DNA from: Gemella morbillorum
Lineage (GTDB): Bacteria > Bacillota > Bacilli > Staphylococcales > Gemellaceae
DNA: 64,000 bases
NCBI RefSeq assembly: GCF_900476045.1
Contig: NZ_LS483440.1
Span: forward strand, 1,302,001 to 1,366,000
Direction: 5' to 3'
Under the pieces are notes generated by a model. That model was not told where the DNA came from. It ran no database searches and saw only the letters and a program-made list of their open reading frames with translations. This document shows, piece after piece, positions 34,863 to 42,901 of the stretch (position 1 is the stretch's first letter; the number at the start of each line of letters is the position of its first letter). A program made the translations under genes and the position numbers.

Positions 34863-34891
34863 ATTATATATTTTTTGGAATTAATTAGTAA
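34863..34891 (-). promoter_or_regulatory. Candidate promoter of the lanthipeptide operon
   Basis: On the minus strand TTACTA, 17 bp, TATAAT lies about 52 bp before the precursor start. The -10 is perfect and the -35 moderate. No operator repeat or regulator gene is seen beside it. Confidence 0.45.
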
Positions 34892-34999
34892 GAGAATATA
34901 GCCCTCCAAAAAAATTATTAACCTACAATTAAATAATACCATAGCATTATAAATTTTTCAATATAAATTTTTAAAAAAAAATTAAATTTTAATATTCCA

Positions 35000-35028
35000 T
35001 TGTATTTTAATTTCTTTTATGCTATAAT
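35000..35028 (+). promoter_or_regulatory. Promoter of the YidC2 gene
   Basis: TTGTAT, 17 bp, TATAAT with the extension TGC before the -10. It lies 45 bp before the start codon, whose ribosome site is AAAGGAA. Confidence 0.7.
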
Positions 35029-35072
35029 GCATGTAAATAATTTATATAACACTACAAAAGGAATCATTACTT

Positions 35073-35984
35073 ATGAACAAAAATAAAAGATATTTAGTTA
35101 TCTCTCTTATATTTACTTCAATATTGATATCTGGTTGCTCAGCAACCAGTACAGACGGCTTTTTTTACAATACTTTTGTAAAAAACATGGATATGTTTTT
35201 AGCTAAACTGTATACATTTACTGGAAACTGGGGAATTTCAATTATAATTATTACATTAATAGTACGTGGAGCTGTTGTTCCATTTATGCTTAAAAACTAT
35301 AAACGTCAAAAAAATATGAGCATGAATATGGAAAAAGCTAAACCGGAACTTGAAGAAATACAAAAAAAAATAAAAGAACTCCAAACAGAAGAAGCTCGCG
35401 CCATAACTAAAGAAAAAAAAGCAGAATACAGAACATTACAAATAGAAAATCAAAGAGAAATGTTTGCAATTTATAAAAAATATGATTGTAATCCACTATC
35501 ACTAGGAAGTTTTGCTCCTATTTTATTTCAAGCGCCTTTCGTTACAGCATTGTACTATACTTTATATAATCCAATTTACTCTAAAGATATATTAAATGCT
35601 AAGTTTTTGAATATCCCTTTAGGAGAAAAATCATACATTATATTAATTTTAATATTTATAATATACTACATTGCCGGGAAATTATCACTAACATTAACAA
35701 CAAAAAATCAAAACCAAATAATGGCTAATGATAATCCCATTAATACAGAATTTATGGGGAAAATTACAGTTTGGATTTCTCCTATTATGCTAATTTTTAT
35801 AACTTATTCTAATGTCGCTGCAATTGGACTTTACTTTACTATTAGTGGAATAATTTTTACCATTCAAGTTATTCTCGGTAAAAAACTTTATCCTCCTCAT
35901 AAAGTAATAATAAAAAATGAAAAAAAAATACAAACCGGAACATTAATAACTAATAAATCTAAGAAAAAGAAAAAGAAAAAATAA
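35073..35984 (+). CDS. yidC: YidC2/OxaA-type membrane protein insertase
   Basis: The 303-residue protein has a lipoprotein signal (ILISGCSA, Cys22) and the five-helix YidC core. The groove arginine is in TFTGNWGISIIIITLIVRGAVVP, then come a charged cytoplasmic hairpin (EEIQKKIKELQTEEARAITKEKKAEYRTLQ, in parts) and PLSLGSFAPILFQAPFVTALYYTLYNP. A Lys-rich C-terminal tail (SKKKKKKK) is typical of YidC2, which binds ribosomes. It is plus-strand, divergent from the lanthipeptide operon, with its own promoter; it may be chromosomal core rather than part of the cluster. Confidence 0.93.
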   Translation: MNKNKRYLVISLIFTSILISGCSATSTDGFFYNTFVKNMDMFLAKLYTFTGNWGISIIIITLIVRGAVVPFMLKNYKRQKNMSMNMEKAKPELEEIQKKIKELQTEEARAITKEKKAEYRTLQIENQREMFAIYKKYDCNPLSLGSFAPILFQAPFVTALYYTLYNPIYSKDILNAKFLNIPLGEKSYIILILIFIIYYIAGKLSLTLTTKNQNQIMANDNPINTEFMGKITVWISPIMLIFITYSNVAAIGLYFTISGIIFTIQVILGKKLYPPHKVIIKNEKKIQTGTLITNKSKKKKKKK

Positions 35985-36148
35985 GGTAGTATTAGAAAAA
36001 ATCTATAAATCCTTTTATGTAAATCAAGAAACCACTTTATTTGATATTATTATATTCTAAGATAAGTCAAACTTGTCCATTAAATTTGTCATAGATTTTA
36101 CGTAACGAAGTGTAGCGTAGCGAACGAAATGGAGACTAGACTGTGAAA

Positions 36149-36175
36149 AAAAAAACTATGCCAAAAGGCATAGTT
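36149..36175 (-). terminator. Terminator-like hairpin behind YidC2
   Basis: AACTATGCC-AAAA-GGCATAGTT is a perfect 9-bp stem. The A-run on its left makes a T-run on the minus strand, so it suits leftward transcripts. The 160 bp before it hold only a short GC-richer patch (AGCGTAGCGAACG) and no gene. Confidence 0.65.
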
Positions 36176-36203
36176 CCTTAATAAATTCCTTCATCAACCG
36201 CAT

Positions 36204-36216
36204 TTGACAAAGAACC
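36204..36216 (+). repeat. Orphan ISL3-type terminal repeat
   Basis: TTGACAAAGAACC is the inverted form of the IS end at 36869. Its orientation places the former element to the left, but no transposase remains there. Confidence 0.5.
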
Positions 36217-36241
36217 CAAAAAACAAAATTAGTAAAAAGAT

Positions 36242-36295
36242 AAAAAAAATGTACACTTAGTTATTTCTAAAACAACTAAGTGTACATTTTTTTTA
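36242..36295. terminator. Strong two-way terminator
   Basis: ATGTACACTTAGTT and its exact complement form a 14-bp stem around an 11-nt loop, with an A-run before and a T-run after. It can stop transcripts from both sides. The following 36300-36860 holds no gene I can support; a further hairpin TCATATCA-GAT-TGATATGA is at 36825-36843. Confidence 0.8.
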
Positions 36296-36868
36296 TTAAC
36301 TCCCCATTTAAAGAAGGAGGTTTTAACTACCTATATTATCCTTGATTCTTTTTGACTTTATACTTTCTAACGATTACTAAACTTTTAAACGATTAAAATT
36401 TTCTATGAAGAATATTTAAATCCTATAATACATCAAAAATATTTCTACCTATTCTTTTCTATATCTAATTCGTTGAAACTCCTTAATAGCAAGCCTTTTA
36501 TAACGTTAAATTGTATTTTACTTTACGTTGTTATTTCTGTAACAACTAATTTTATCATACAAAAGCTCCTTTTTTTATCACTTGGGGGCATTGCATTGCA
36601 CATTTGTGTTTTAAGAAGCGAAGCAATCATAAAACACTTAGGTACAACGTATGCAAAAGCAACTTTAATCTTAACGAACAAAGTGAGGAAAAGATTATTA
36701 GTTGCCACTGCCAAACAATTTGTTCTATCCTTGATTTAATCATATTCTACAAATCTGTTTATCCCTAGTTTACTCAATATATTATATCAGATAACCTTAA
36801 TCTCTCATAGTAAAAAAGAAAAAATCATATCAGATTGATATGACTTTTCCTTTTTTTAAATAAATTTC

Positions 36869-38440
36869 GGTTCTTTGTCAATAGATGTTGATAAAAAAAA
36901 TGATAAAAAAATATTTAACTCATAAAACATTGATATTAATAGCTTAATTCAACTTTTTTTATGAGTTTTTTCTATGTTTTTTACACTTTTTTTAAATTTT
37001 TTTACAACAAATAAACCTACCAAATAGAAAATTTTGATTTTTATTATCTCTACTATTCTTACATAGGTTTATTATTATATTCTATTTTCTTTTCTATTAA
37101 TTATCCTGTTCTATTTCTTTCCTGCTGTTTATTATTCTTTGGTAAATAATTAAATATCATAAATACCCTTGTCCTAAAATTTTGAAAATTTCTATAGCCA
37201 CAAGCATTATTTTTTAATCTCTTTATATTTCTATTTGCAGATTCTACTACTCCATTAGAATATGGATATATAATAGAATTAATAATATACTCTTTATATT
37301 TTAAATACGTTCTTACAGTTGATTTTATTTTCCAATGATTAATATTTGTATCACTAAATATTTCATCTAATTTTGATACATCTTTCTTATCAAACATTTC
37401 AAATACAGCTTGCATTAAATAATATGCTTCTTCTAATTCTTCTGATAATGATAATATATACCTTATTACATCATAATCAGAATAAAAATTATACCCCCTA
37501 TATTTTTTATAATGAGTTGTTACATTTTCTGATTTTAATTTTATGAGATCCCTAAACCTGTAGAGAACTCTATAATTAAAATCAGTAACTTTATATTTAT
37601 TCATCAATTCTATTCTTATTCTATTTAATGTTTCTGTTGCTAATTTAATTATATGAAATCTATCTATTATTATTTTAGACCTCTTAAAATGTTTCTTAGC
37701 CAAACTTATATAAGTATCCCACATATCAGTAACAAAATATTCTACTTGTTCCTTTGCTTCTGGTGTATATCCTGAAAAATATTCATCTAAATATTGTTTT
37801 CTCCTAGTTACTAAAAAATCTTTCACTCTTTTATTTTCAATATCATATATTAAACAATTATATTTACCTTGATATGTTCTAACTCCATTTATTTCATCTA
37901 TCCCTAATACTTTTGGCAATGTATCTTTTCTTACTTTTATATTTTTCTTATATCTTGATACTTGCTTTTGAACATAAGATGTTGATATTTCATTACTATT
38001 AGCTATATCATTTAATGAATTTTTTGTTTTTGCTAACTGATAATCTACCACATTTGATACTGATTTTAATTTTCTACAATGTTTTTTGCAATCTTTAAAC
38101 ATTACACTAAAACAATAATTACACTTTTGACAAAGTATTCTTTGTTTTTCCAATACTAAATATGATTTTACACCACAAATATTTAATATTTGCAACTTAA
38201 CTATATCTATACCATTTTTTAATAATTCCTGATTTTTACATTTTGGACATTTTCTAGGAATATAACTTATACTACCATATATATAATTTACTTGTTTATC
38301 ATCTTCTTTAATCTTCTCTGAATGATATAATTTCAATCTCTTATCTTTAAAATTTAAAAGTTCTAATACATCTATCATAAATAATACCTTAACACTTTTT
38401 TATTTTATTTTAACATATTAGCTACTTTTATTATTACTAT
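36869..38440 (-). mobile_element. ISL3-family insertion sequence, far end not found
   Basis: One end reads GGTTCTTTGTCAATAG at 36869, like many ISL3 ends, about 230 bp from the transposase stop. The other end should lie just right of 38378, but no clear complement of this repeat is visible before the terminator at 38454. The element may be cut on that side, or its second end has diverged. The right coordinate is an estimate. Confidence 0.55.
37101..38378 (-). CDS. ISL3-family transposase
   Basis: The 425-residue protein has a zinc-ribbon start (CPKCKNQ...CQKCNYCFS), a helix-turn-helix (SLNDIANSNEISTSYVQKQV) and the ISL3 catalytic core with PKVLGIDEI, EYFVTDMWDTYISLAKKHF and a C-terminal YSNGVVESANRNIKRLKNNACGYRNFQNF. 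Acidic residues of the DDE set are present and the frame is complete. It lies at the junction between the YidC2 region and the conjugative element, so it may mark or have caused the boundary. Confidence 0.93.
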   Translation of the reverse strand: MIDVLELLNFKDKRLKLYHSEKIKEDDKQVNYIYGSISYIPRKCPKCKNQELLKNGIDIVKLQILNICGVKSYLVLEKQRILCQKCNYCFSVMFKDCKKHCRKLKSVSNVVDYQLAKTKNSLNDIANSNEISTSYVQKQVSRYKKNIKVRKDTLPKVLGIDEINGVRTYQGKYNCLIYDIENKRVKDFLVTRRKQYLDEYFSGYTPEAKEQVEYFVTDMWDTYISLAKKHFKRSKIIIDRFHIIKLATETLNRIRIELMNKYKVTDFNYRVLYRFRDLIKLKSENVTTHYKKYRGYNFYSDYDVIRYILSLSEELEEAYYLMQAVFEMFDKKDVSKLDEIFSDTNINHWKIKSTVRTYLKYKEYIINSIIYPYSNGVVESANRNIKRLKNNACGYRNFQNFRTRVFMIFNYLPKNNKQQERNRTG

Positions 38441-38453
38441 TTAAATATATTAC

Positions 38454-38484
38454 AAATAAAAAAAGAGAGTTTTTACACTCTCTT
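38454..38484 (-). terminator. Terminator of the first accessory operon
   Basis: AAGAGAGT and ACTCTCTT form an 8-bp stem with a T-run on the minus strand, beginning right at the stop codon of the gene at 38483-38788. Confidence 0.75.
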
Positions 38485-38788
38485 AATAATAATTTGTTTC
38501 TAATAATACATCACCATTATTATAATGGTCTAAATACTGAAAATCATTTAACTTAATATAATCTTTTATTGTTTTTCTTATCACTTTTGATTCTTTTTTA
38601 AATTTATCTTTTATGGGTCTAACTTCATAACTCATATAACTACTTGACTTACTTTCTACATCTATTTCTTGTATCCAAATACTTTTGTCACTCATTTTTA
38701 CTATTTGATAAAAATCCCAATTTGTTTGTTCATACCCCCATGAACTTGATAATATTTCTCCTACTGCTAATCTCTCTTTATTTATCAT
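38483..38788 (-). CDS. Conserved plasmid/phage accessory protein, function unknown
   Basis: The 101-residue protein has VGEILSSSWGYEQTNWDFYQIVKMSDKSIWIQEI, a pattern met in many phage and plasmid accessory proteins, and a second part with YMSYEVRPIKDKF and IKLNDFQYLDHYNNG. It looks like two small beta-rich units. It is the only gene of an operon whose promoter and leader hairpin closely match those of the gene at 40590. No activity can be given. Confidence 0.7.
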   Translation of the reverse strand: MINKERLAVGEILSSSWGYEQTNWDFYQIVKMSDKSIWIQEIDVESKSSSYMSYEVRPIKDKFKKESKVIRKTIKDYIKLNDFQYLDHYNNGDVLLETNYY

Positions 38789-38814
38789 AGTTTTTCTCCT
38801 TTGAACTTGTATTT

Positions 38815-38853
38815 TAAGTTAGTTTATTTTTCGGTAGTTGCTTAACTAACTTA
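38815..38853 (-). ncRNA. Leader hairpin with conserved loop, copy 1
   Basis: On the minus strand a perfect 10-bp stem (TAAGTTAGTT/AACTAACTTA) encloses a 19-nt loop beginning AAGCAACTACC. The same 11-nt loop start recurs in copy 2 at 40687-40730 with a quite different stem. Downstream AGTTCAAAGGA is also shared and forms the ribosome site here. This pattern points to a structured RNA or a protein-binding leader. Confidence 0.6.
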
Positions 38854-38858
38854 CCTTT

Positions 38859-38887
38859 ATTATAACGTAATTACGTTGTTTTGTCAA
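38859..38887 (-). promoter_or_regulatory. Consensus promoter with 14-bp palindromic operator, copy 1
   Basis: On the minus strand TTGACA, exactly 17 bp, TATAAT. The spacer contains AACGTAATTACGTT, a perfect palindrome, at 38864-38877. A repressor bound there would cover the whole promoter. The same block occurs at 40758-40786. Confidence 0.8.
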
Positions 38888-38904
38888 CTATTTTTATATA
38901 TATT

Positions 38905-39093
38905 TTATAATTTTCTCGACTTTTTTTCCTGGTTTAATAATTTTTCTAACTCCAATAAATGTTCATTTGTCGCTATTTTTAAAAATCGTTTTGAACCACT
39001 TTTTAAATTTGTATATATTCTTTTTTTCTTAGTTTCTTCATTATTATTATATAACTCTCTATCTCTATAATTTCTTATATATTTTTCCTGCAT
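38905..39093 (-). CDS. Small basic protein downstream of Xre regulator
   Basis: The 62-residue, strongly basic protein (NYRDRELYNNNEETKKKRIY, FLKIATNEHLLELEKLL) has no recognised family. Its start codon overlaps the stop of the Xre gene, so the two form one unit. It might be a partner of the regulator, but nothing shows this directly. Confidence 0.55.
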   Translation of the reverse strand: MQEKYIRNYRDRELYNNNEETKKKRIYTNLKSGSKRFLKIATNEHLLELEKLLNQEKKSRKL

Positions 39094-39680
39094 TACTTTA
39101 ACCCCTCTTTATAAATATAATAAACATCTTTTTCTGTTTCTCTATAAAGTTTCTTTACTTCTGAATAATTTTCAATCATATCACTTTTAATTTGTTCAAT
39201 CATACTTTGTAATTTTTGTTCTAACATTAATTTTAATAAATAATACTTTCTTTCATAATTAAATTTATTTCTTCCACCTAAACTTTTATCAAGCACAATT
39301 TCATCTAATTTATTATTTTGATACCTTATTTCCAAATCAGCTATATCGAAAATTATATCTGTTAAAATTAAATTATCAACTCTTGATTTATATTCCTTAT
39401 CTTGAGTAACTTTCTCTAAAATTTGTTGTGCAGAAAAATTATTATCAAATTTATACTGACTAATAAGTGTTTCTACAGAAACTTCTAAAGCTAAAGCTAT
39501 TTTCTCTATTATATACGAACTTGGTGGAGTTATTCCATTCTCATAATTTTGTATAGTCCTAAAAGATACATTAGCCAACTTCCCTAATTCTTTTTGTGTT
39601 AATCCTAACTGTTTTCTTCGTTCTCTAATATTAAAACTTAAACTAGGGTATAATTCAAATAAAATATTTTTTTTCCTCAA
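39093..39680 (-). CDS. Xre-family transcriptional regulator
   Basis: I prefer the TTG at 39680 (MRKKNILFELYP), because AAAGGAG lies 8 nt before it. A GTG at 39701 also opens the frame but has no such site. The helix-turn-helix is RKQLGLTQKELGKLANVSFRTIQNYENGITPPSSYII (about 25-62). A long helical C-terminal part follows (DVYYIYKEGL at the end). The recognition helix SFRTIQNYE is almost the same as in the regulators at 45642 and 46016. A TTGATCACTTTCGTG motif lies just upstream, shared with the wall-protein operon. Confidence 0.87.
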   Translation of the reverse strand: MRKKNILFELYPSLSFNIRERRKQLGLTQKELGKLANVSFRTIQNYENGITPPSSYIIEKIALALEVSVETLISQYKFDNNFSAQQILEKVTQDKEYKSRVDNLILTDIIFDIADLEIRYQNNKLDEIVLDKSLGGRNKFNYERKYYLLKLMLEQKLQSMIEQIKSDMIENYSEVKKLYRETEKDVYYIYKEGLK

Positions 39681-39701
39681 AATTCTTCTCCTTTTTTTCA
39701 C

Positions 39702-39716
39702 TTGATCACTTTCGTG
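39702..39716. promoter_or_regulatory. Operator-like motif TTGATCACTTTCGTG
   Basis: This motif differs at one base from TTGATCACTTTAGTG at 59218-59232. Both lie 22-24 bp before a start codon and directly behind a hairpin terminator, with a poly-A stretch on the gene side. In the other copy TCACTTTAGTGA is a full palindrome. Confidence 0.55.
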
Positions 39717-39725
39717 TTTAAATTA

Positions 39726-39757
39726 AAAAAAAGGATAAGGCTTTTATACCTTATCCC
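39726..39757 (-). terminator. Terminator of the second accessory operon
   Basis: GGATAAGG and CCTTATCC pair perfectly and are followed by a run of eight T on the minus strand, just after the gene ending at 39783. Confidence 0.8.
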
Positions 39758-39782
39758 TTATAAGCCTACTATATCTATTATT

Positions 39783-40079
39783 TTATTCATAAAATGAAAG
39801 TCTATAATCTCTTATTGCTTCTCTTACTTTATTTAAACTATTCTCAATATATAAAATTTCTTGATAAATTATTTCACCATCTACTTTTGAAACACTCAAC
39901 ACTTTATTTTCTTTATAATAATTATCGTTTATTTCTAAAATATAATCAAATGGAGTATTTTTTAATCGACCCTCAAACTGTAAATTTCCGTATCTATCAC
40001 TTAACACTAATACATTTCCTTTATCTTCTACAACTAACGCTATAAAATCAATATCTTTTATTTTATCAAATAATTTCAT
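39783..40079 (-). CDS. Small accessory protein of unknown function
   Basis: I place the start at 40079 (MKLFDKIKDIDFIALVVEDKG), behind a GAGGTG site; a frame from 40100 would overlap the gene before. The 98-residue protein looks beta-rich (NVLVLSDRYGNLQFEGRLKN, PFDYILEINDNYY). No family is recognised. It is coupled to the acidic protein gene. Confidence 0.65.
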   Translation of the reverse strand: MKLFDKIKDIDFIALVVEDKGNVLVLSDRYGNLQFEGRLKNTPFDYILEINDNYYKENKVLSVSKVDGEIIYQEILYIENSLNKVREAIRDYRLSFYE

Positions 40080-40092
40080 TAAACTTACACCT

Positions 40093-40590
40093 CTATTCAT
40101 CTTCTAATTCTATTTCTAATTGTTTATATAAGTTATAATCTTCTGTATATAATCTATCATTAAAATCTATTTCTACTTTTCCTGTTGCTAACAAGTTTTG
40201 ATTAATTTGTTCTTGTTCTTTATAACTTAAATTACTATAATCAATTATACTATCAAAATAACATACACCTTTATAATAAAATTCATAATCTGAATCTCTA
40301 TAATTTGCACCTTGCATAACTGAATCTATAAAATCTTTATATTTACTATCTGTAATCTTTTCTACAAAACTATTGTAATAATCTAATGCTTCATCTTCTG
40401 CTGTTTCTAACAAATACATATAAAAATCTTCGTCATAATCTTCATCTGACAATATATATTGCTCTTCCTCAAATGTAGATAAACTAGGATTTAATAACAT
40501 ACTCAAATCATAATATATACCTCTAAAATTTGCACCCTCTATCTCTACTTCTTTTTTATAACCTCTACGTTTAAATTTTAATACTAACAT
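40093..40590 (-). CDS. Acidic protein, possible DNA mimic/antirestriction-like
   Basis: The 165-residue protein is rich in Asp, Glu and Tyr (FEEEQYILSDEDYDEDFYMY, LLETAEDEALDYYNS, QLEIELEDE at the end), apart from a basic first 12 residues. Its size and charge are close to ArdA-type DNA mimics found at the same kind of place in Tn916-like elements, but I see no ArdA sequence pattern. It may protect incoming DNA; this is inference. Expression is driven by the palindrome promoter and hairpin leader copy 2. Confidence 0.6.
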   Translation of the reverse strand: MLVLKFKRRGYKKEVEIEGANFRGIYYDLSMLLNPSLSTFEEEQYILSDEDYDEDFYMYLLETAEDEALDYYNSFVEKITDSKYKDFIDSVMQGANYRDSDYEFYYKGVCYFDSIIDYSNLSYKEQEQINQNLLATGKVEIDFNDRLYTEDYNLYKQLEIELEDE

Positions 40591-40653
40591 TGTTTTTCTC
40601 CTTATTTATTTTATAATATTGACAAGTTAGAAAAAATAATTTAAAATTAGGTT

Positions 40654-40786
40654 ATTCAATTATTTTTTAATTGAATCCTTTGAACTAGAAGAATTAGCTT
40701 GTAATTGGTAGTTGCTTAGCTGATTCTTCTTTTTATTTTATCTTAACTCTTAATACTATTATAACGTAATTACGTTGTTTTGTCAA
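40654..40786 (-). promoter_or_regulatory. Consensus promoter, palindromic operator and long structured leader, copy 2
   Basis: TTGACA (40781-40786), 17 bp with the palindrome AACGTAATTACGTT (40763-40776), TATAAT (40758-40763). The leader has the conserved-loop hairpin (40687-40730) and a second hairpin, TTCAATTA...TAATTGAA, at 40655-40675. It runs about 60 nt further to the start codon, much longer than in copy 1. The rest of the gap 40591-40966 holds the helicase terminator and no gene. Confidence 0.75.
40687..40730 (-). ncRNA. Leader hairpin with conserved loop, copy 2
   Basis: AGAAGAATCAGCT and AGCTAATTCTTCT pair over 12 of 13 positions around an 18-nt loop that begins AAGCAACTACC, as in copy 1. 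The stem sequence is unrelated to copy 1 (about 8 of 10 pairs replaced), so pairing is kept while bases change. Directly after it comes AGTTCAAAGGA, also as in copy 1, though here it is not the ribosome site. Confidence 0.6.
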
Positions 40787-40806
40787 CTATTTTTTTATAT
40801 ATAAAA

Positions 40807-40836
40807 TAAAAAAACCTCATTTTTAAATGAAGTTTC
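40807..40836 (-). terminator. Terminator after the UvrD-type helicase
   Basis: AAACTTCATTT and AAATGAGGTTT pair with one G-U and are followed by a T-run on the minus strand. Confidence 0.65.
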
Positions 40837-40966
40837 TTTATTAAATACCCTTATAAATTATTGATAATATTATAAGTAATAGATTCAAAATTTACATAAA
40901 TATCAAACAATAAAATACCGTATTTGTTTTCTATTTTACTACTAAAATATTTAATTGTCAATTATA

Positions 40967-42820
40967 TTAAACATTTTCCTGAATTTCTTTTAATTCCTTT
41001 ATAAAAATATTATCTGCACTTCCTAATACAAACAATCTTTCTTTCGCTCTTGTCATTGCTACATATAATAATCTTCGTTCTTCTTCTATCACTTGTATTC
41101 CTGCAAGGTCATTTTTATCTAATTTTTCATAATTAGCTTTATTTAACATAGGGTATTTTTCATGAAGATTCACTACAAATACATTTTTATATTCTAATCC
41201 TTTGCTTGCGTGCATTGTCATTATTTGTACTTTATCTGTTTTTCCTGTATCTTTAAAATATTGAATATAATCTAAATATTCATTTAAAGTCATATAACCA
41301 TTTTTTTCATAATATCTATTTGCTTCTCTTATAAATTCTTGTAAGTAATGATATTCTGATAATATTACTTCGTCAAAAAATTCTTCAACAACTTTTTCTA
41401 TAATTATTACAAATGATTTTTCCATATTATAATCTTTAAACTTTTCTATAAAACTTTCTATTTTAGAACTATACCTTTTTAAATCAGCATATTTCTCATG
41501 ATTTTTCATTATATGATAATAACTTTTTATATTTTCCTCTACAGAAATTTCTTCAATTTTATTATAAAACTGTTCTCCTAATCCTAATTTCATATTTTTT
41601 ATTATTCTACTTAAAGAAATATTATCTGTATCTGTAATTAAAAATTTTAATACTGCCATTAAATCTTTTATAATTTTTCTCTTTAATAATGGAAATTCTC
41701 CAACCATTGTATATCCTATATCATTTTTTACAAATTTCAATTTTAAATCTGATAAATAATCAAAATCTCTATTTCTTATTAATATTGCTATATCATTTTT
41801 ATTTGAACCCAATTTTTGTATTTGATCAAATAAAAATTCTATTTGATTTTCTTTAGAACTTATTTCTTGTATATCTGGCAAGACACCTATTTTATCAGAT
41901 TTCAATGTTTTATCAATCCTATTTTTATTTTGCTTAATAAAACCATCTGCTAAATTTAATATTTGTTGTGTCGACCTATAATTTCTTTCTAATTTTATAA
42001 CTCTACAATCAGGATATTCTGATTGAAAATCTCTAAAATATTTTGAGTTACTTCCTCGCCAACCATATATTGCTTGGTCTTCATCTCCTACTATCAATAC
42101 TTTATTTTTATTTTTTAATAATTTAATTAGTTTATATTGCTCTTTATTTACATCTTGATATTCATCTACAAATATATAATCAAATGCTGAACTTACTTCT
42201 TTTCTTATTTCTGGATAACGTTCTAATAATACTATTACTAAATTTACTAAATCATCTAATTCTATATATCCATTGGCAAATACTTCTAATACATAAGCGT
42301 GATACAATTCTTTAAATAATTCTTCATATTCTTTATTTGAACTTTCTATATATCTATTATTTTTCTTTGCATTAAAATCTATAAGTAATCCTTTAATAGT
42401 TTTATTAAACTCATTAACTCTATTATACATTTCATTATACTTTATTATTTTATCTAATATTTTTTCTCTGCCCTCATCTTCTAATATTTTTAAACTTTTA
42501 TAACCTAATAATTGGTAATTGTCATCTTTATCTAATATACTTTTTGCCAACTGATGAAATGTATTTACTACTACTCCTGAATGATTAGTACATAATGAAT
42601 TATTTACACGTTCTCTTATTTCTCTTACTGCTTTATTTGTAAATGTAACTGCCAATATATTATATGGTATTACCCTTTGTTCTTTTATCAAATATATTAT
42701 TTTCTTAACTATTGTATTTGTCTTACCTGTTCCTGCACCTGCTACAAGCATTATTTCATTATCATTACTTAATACTGCTTCTAACTGCTCATTGTTCAAA
42801 CTCTCCAAATATTTATACAC
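40967..42820 (-). CDS. UvrD/Rep-type superfamily I DNA helicase
   Basis: The 617-residue protein shows motif I (LVAGAGTGKTNTIVKK, about 26-41), Ia (LAVTFTNKAVREIRERV), II (DYIFVDEYQDVN), III (VLIVGDEDQAIYGWRGS), IV (LERNYRST), V (IMTMHASKGLEYKNVFVV) and VI (RRLLYVAMTRAKERLFV). It is shorter than PcrA/UvrD (about 720). Pcr-like helicases support rolling-circle or conjugative replication of Firmicutes elements, so a job with the Rep_trans protein is plausible. Confidence 0.93.
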   Translation of the reverse strand: MYKYLESLNNEQLEAVLSNDNEIMLVAGAGTGKTNTIVKKIIYLIKEQRVIPYNILAVTFTNKAVREIRERVNNSLCTNHSGVVVNTFHQLAKSILDKDDNYQLLGYKSLKILEDEGREKILDKIIKYNEMYNRVNEFNKTIKGLLIDFNAKKNNRYIESSNKEYEELFKELYHAYVLEVFANGYIELDDLVNLVIVLLERYPEIRKEVSSAFDYIFVDEYQDVNKEQYKLIKLLKNKNKVLIVGDEDQAIYGWRGSNSKYFRDFQSEYPDCRVIKLERNYRSTQQILNLADGFIKQNKNRIDKTLKSDKIGVLPDIQEISSKENQIEFLFDQIQKLGSNKNDIAILIRNRDFDYLSDLKLKFVKNDIGYTMVGEFPLLKRKIIKDLMAVLKFLITDTDNISLSRIIKNMKLGLGEQFYNKIEEISVEENIKSYYHIMKNHEKYADLKRYSSKIESFIEKFKDYNMEKSFVIIIEKVVEEFFDEVILSEYHYLQEFIREANRYYEKNGYMTLNEYLDYIQYFKDTGKTDKVQIMTMHASKGLEYKNVFVVNLHEKYPMLNKANYEKLDKNDLAGIQVIEEERRLLYVAMTRAKERLFVLGSADNIFIKELKEIQENV

Positions 42821-42852
42821 TTTTCCTACCTCTTATCCTTTTTATCACTAAT

Positions 42853-42881
42853 AAAAAATAGAGTAGAATTAATCTACTCTA
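42853..42881 (-). terminator. Terminator after the coiled-coil membrane protein
   Basis: TAGAGTAGA and TCTACTCTA form a perfect 9-bp stem with a T-run on the minus strand. Confidence 0.75.
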
Positions 42882-42901
42882 AATTAATATATATTCAAAA
42901 T

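Noticed and set aside
35073..35984. YidC2 as an export or immunity part of the lanthipeptide cluster
   Set aside because: It is divergent, has its own promoter and is a standard YidC2; no link to lanthipeptide export is known to me.
36473..36739. Overlapping plus (88 codons) and minus (63 codons) open frames between the IS ends
   Set aside because: Neither has a clear ribosome site or domain, both cover the same DNA, and the region looks like IS-border debris.
40093..40590. Firm call as ArdA antirestriction protein
   Set aside because: Size and charge fit, but the ArdA sequence pattern is not visible, so only a possible DNA-mimic role is noted.
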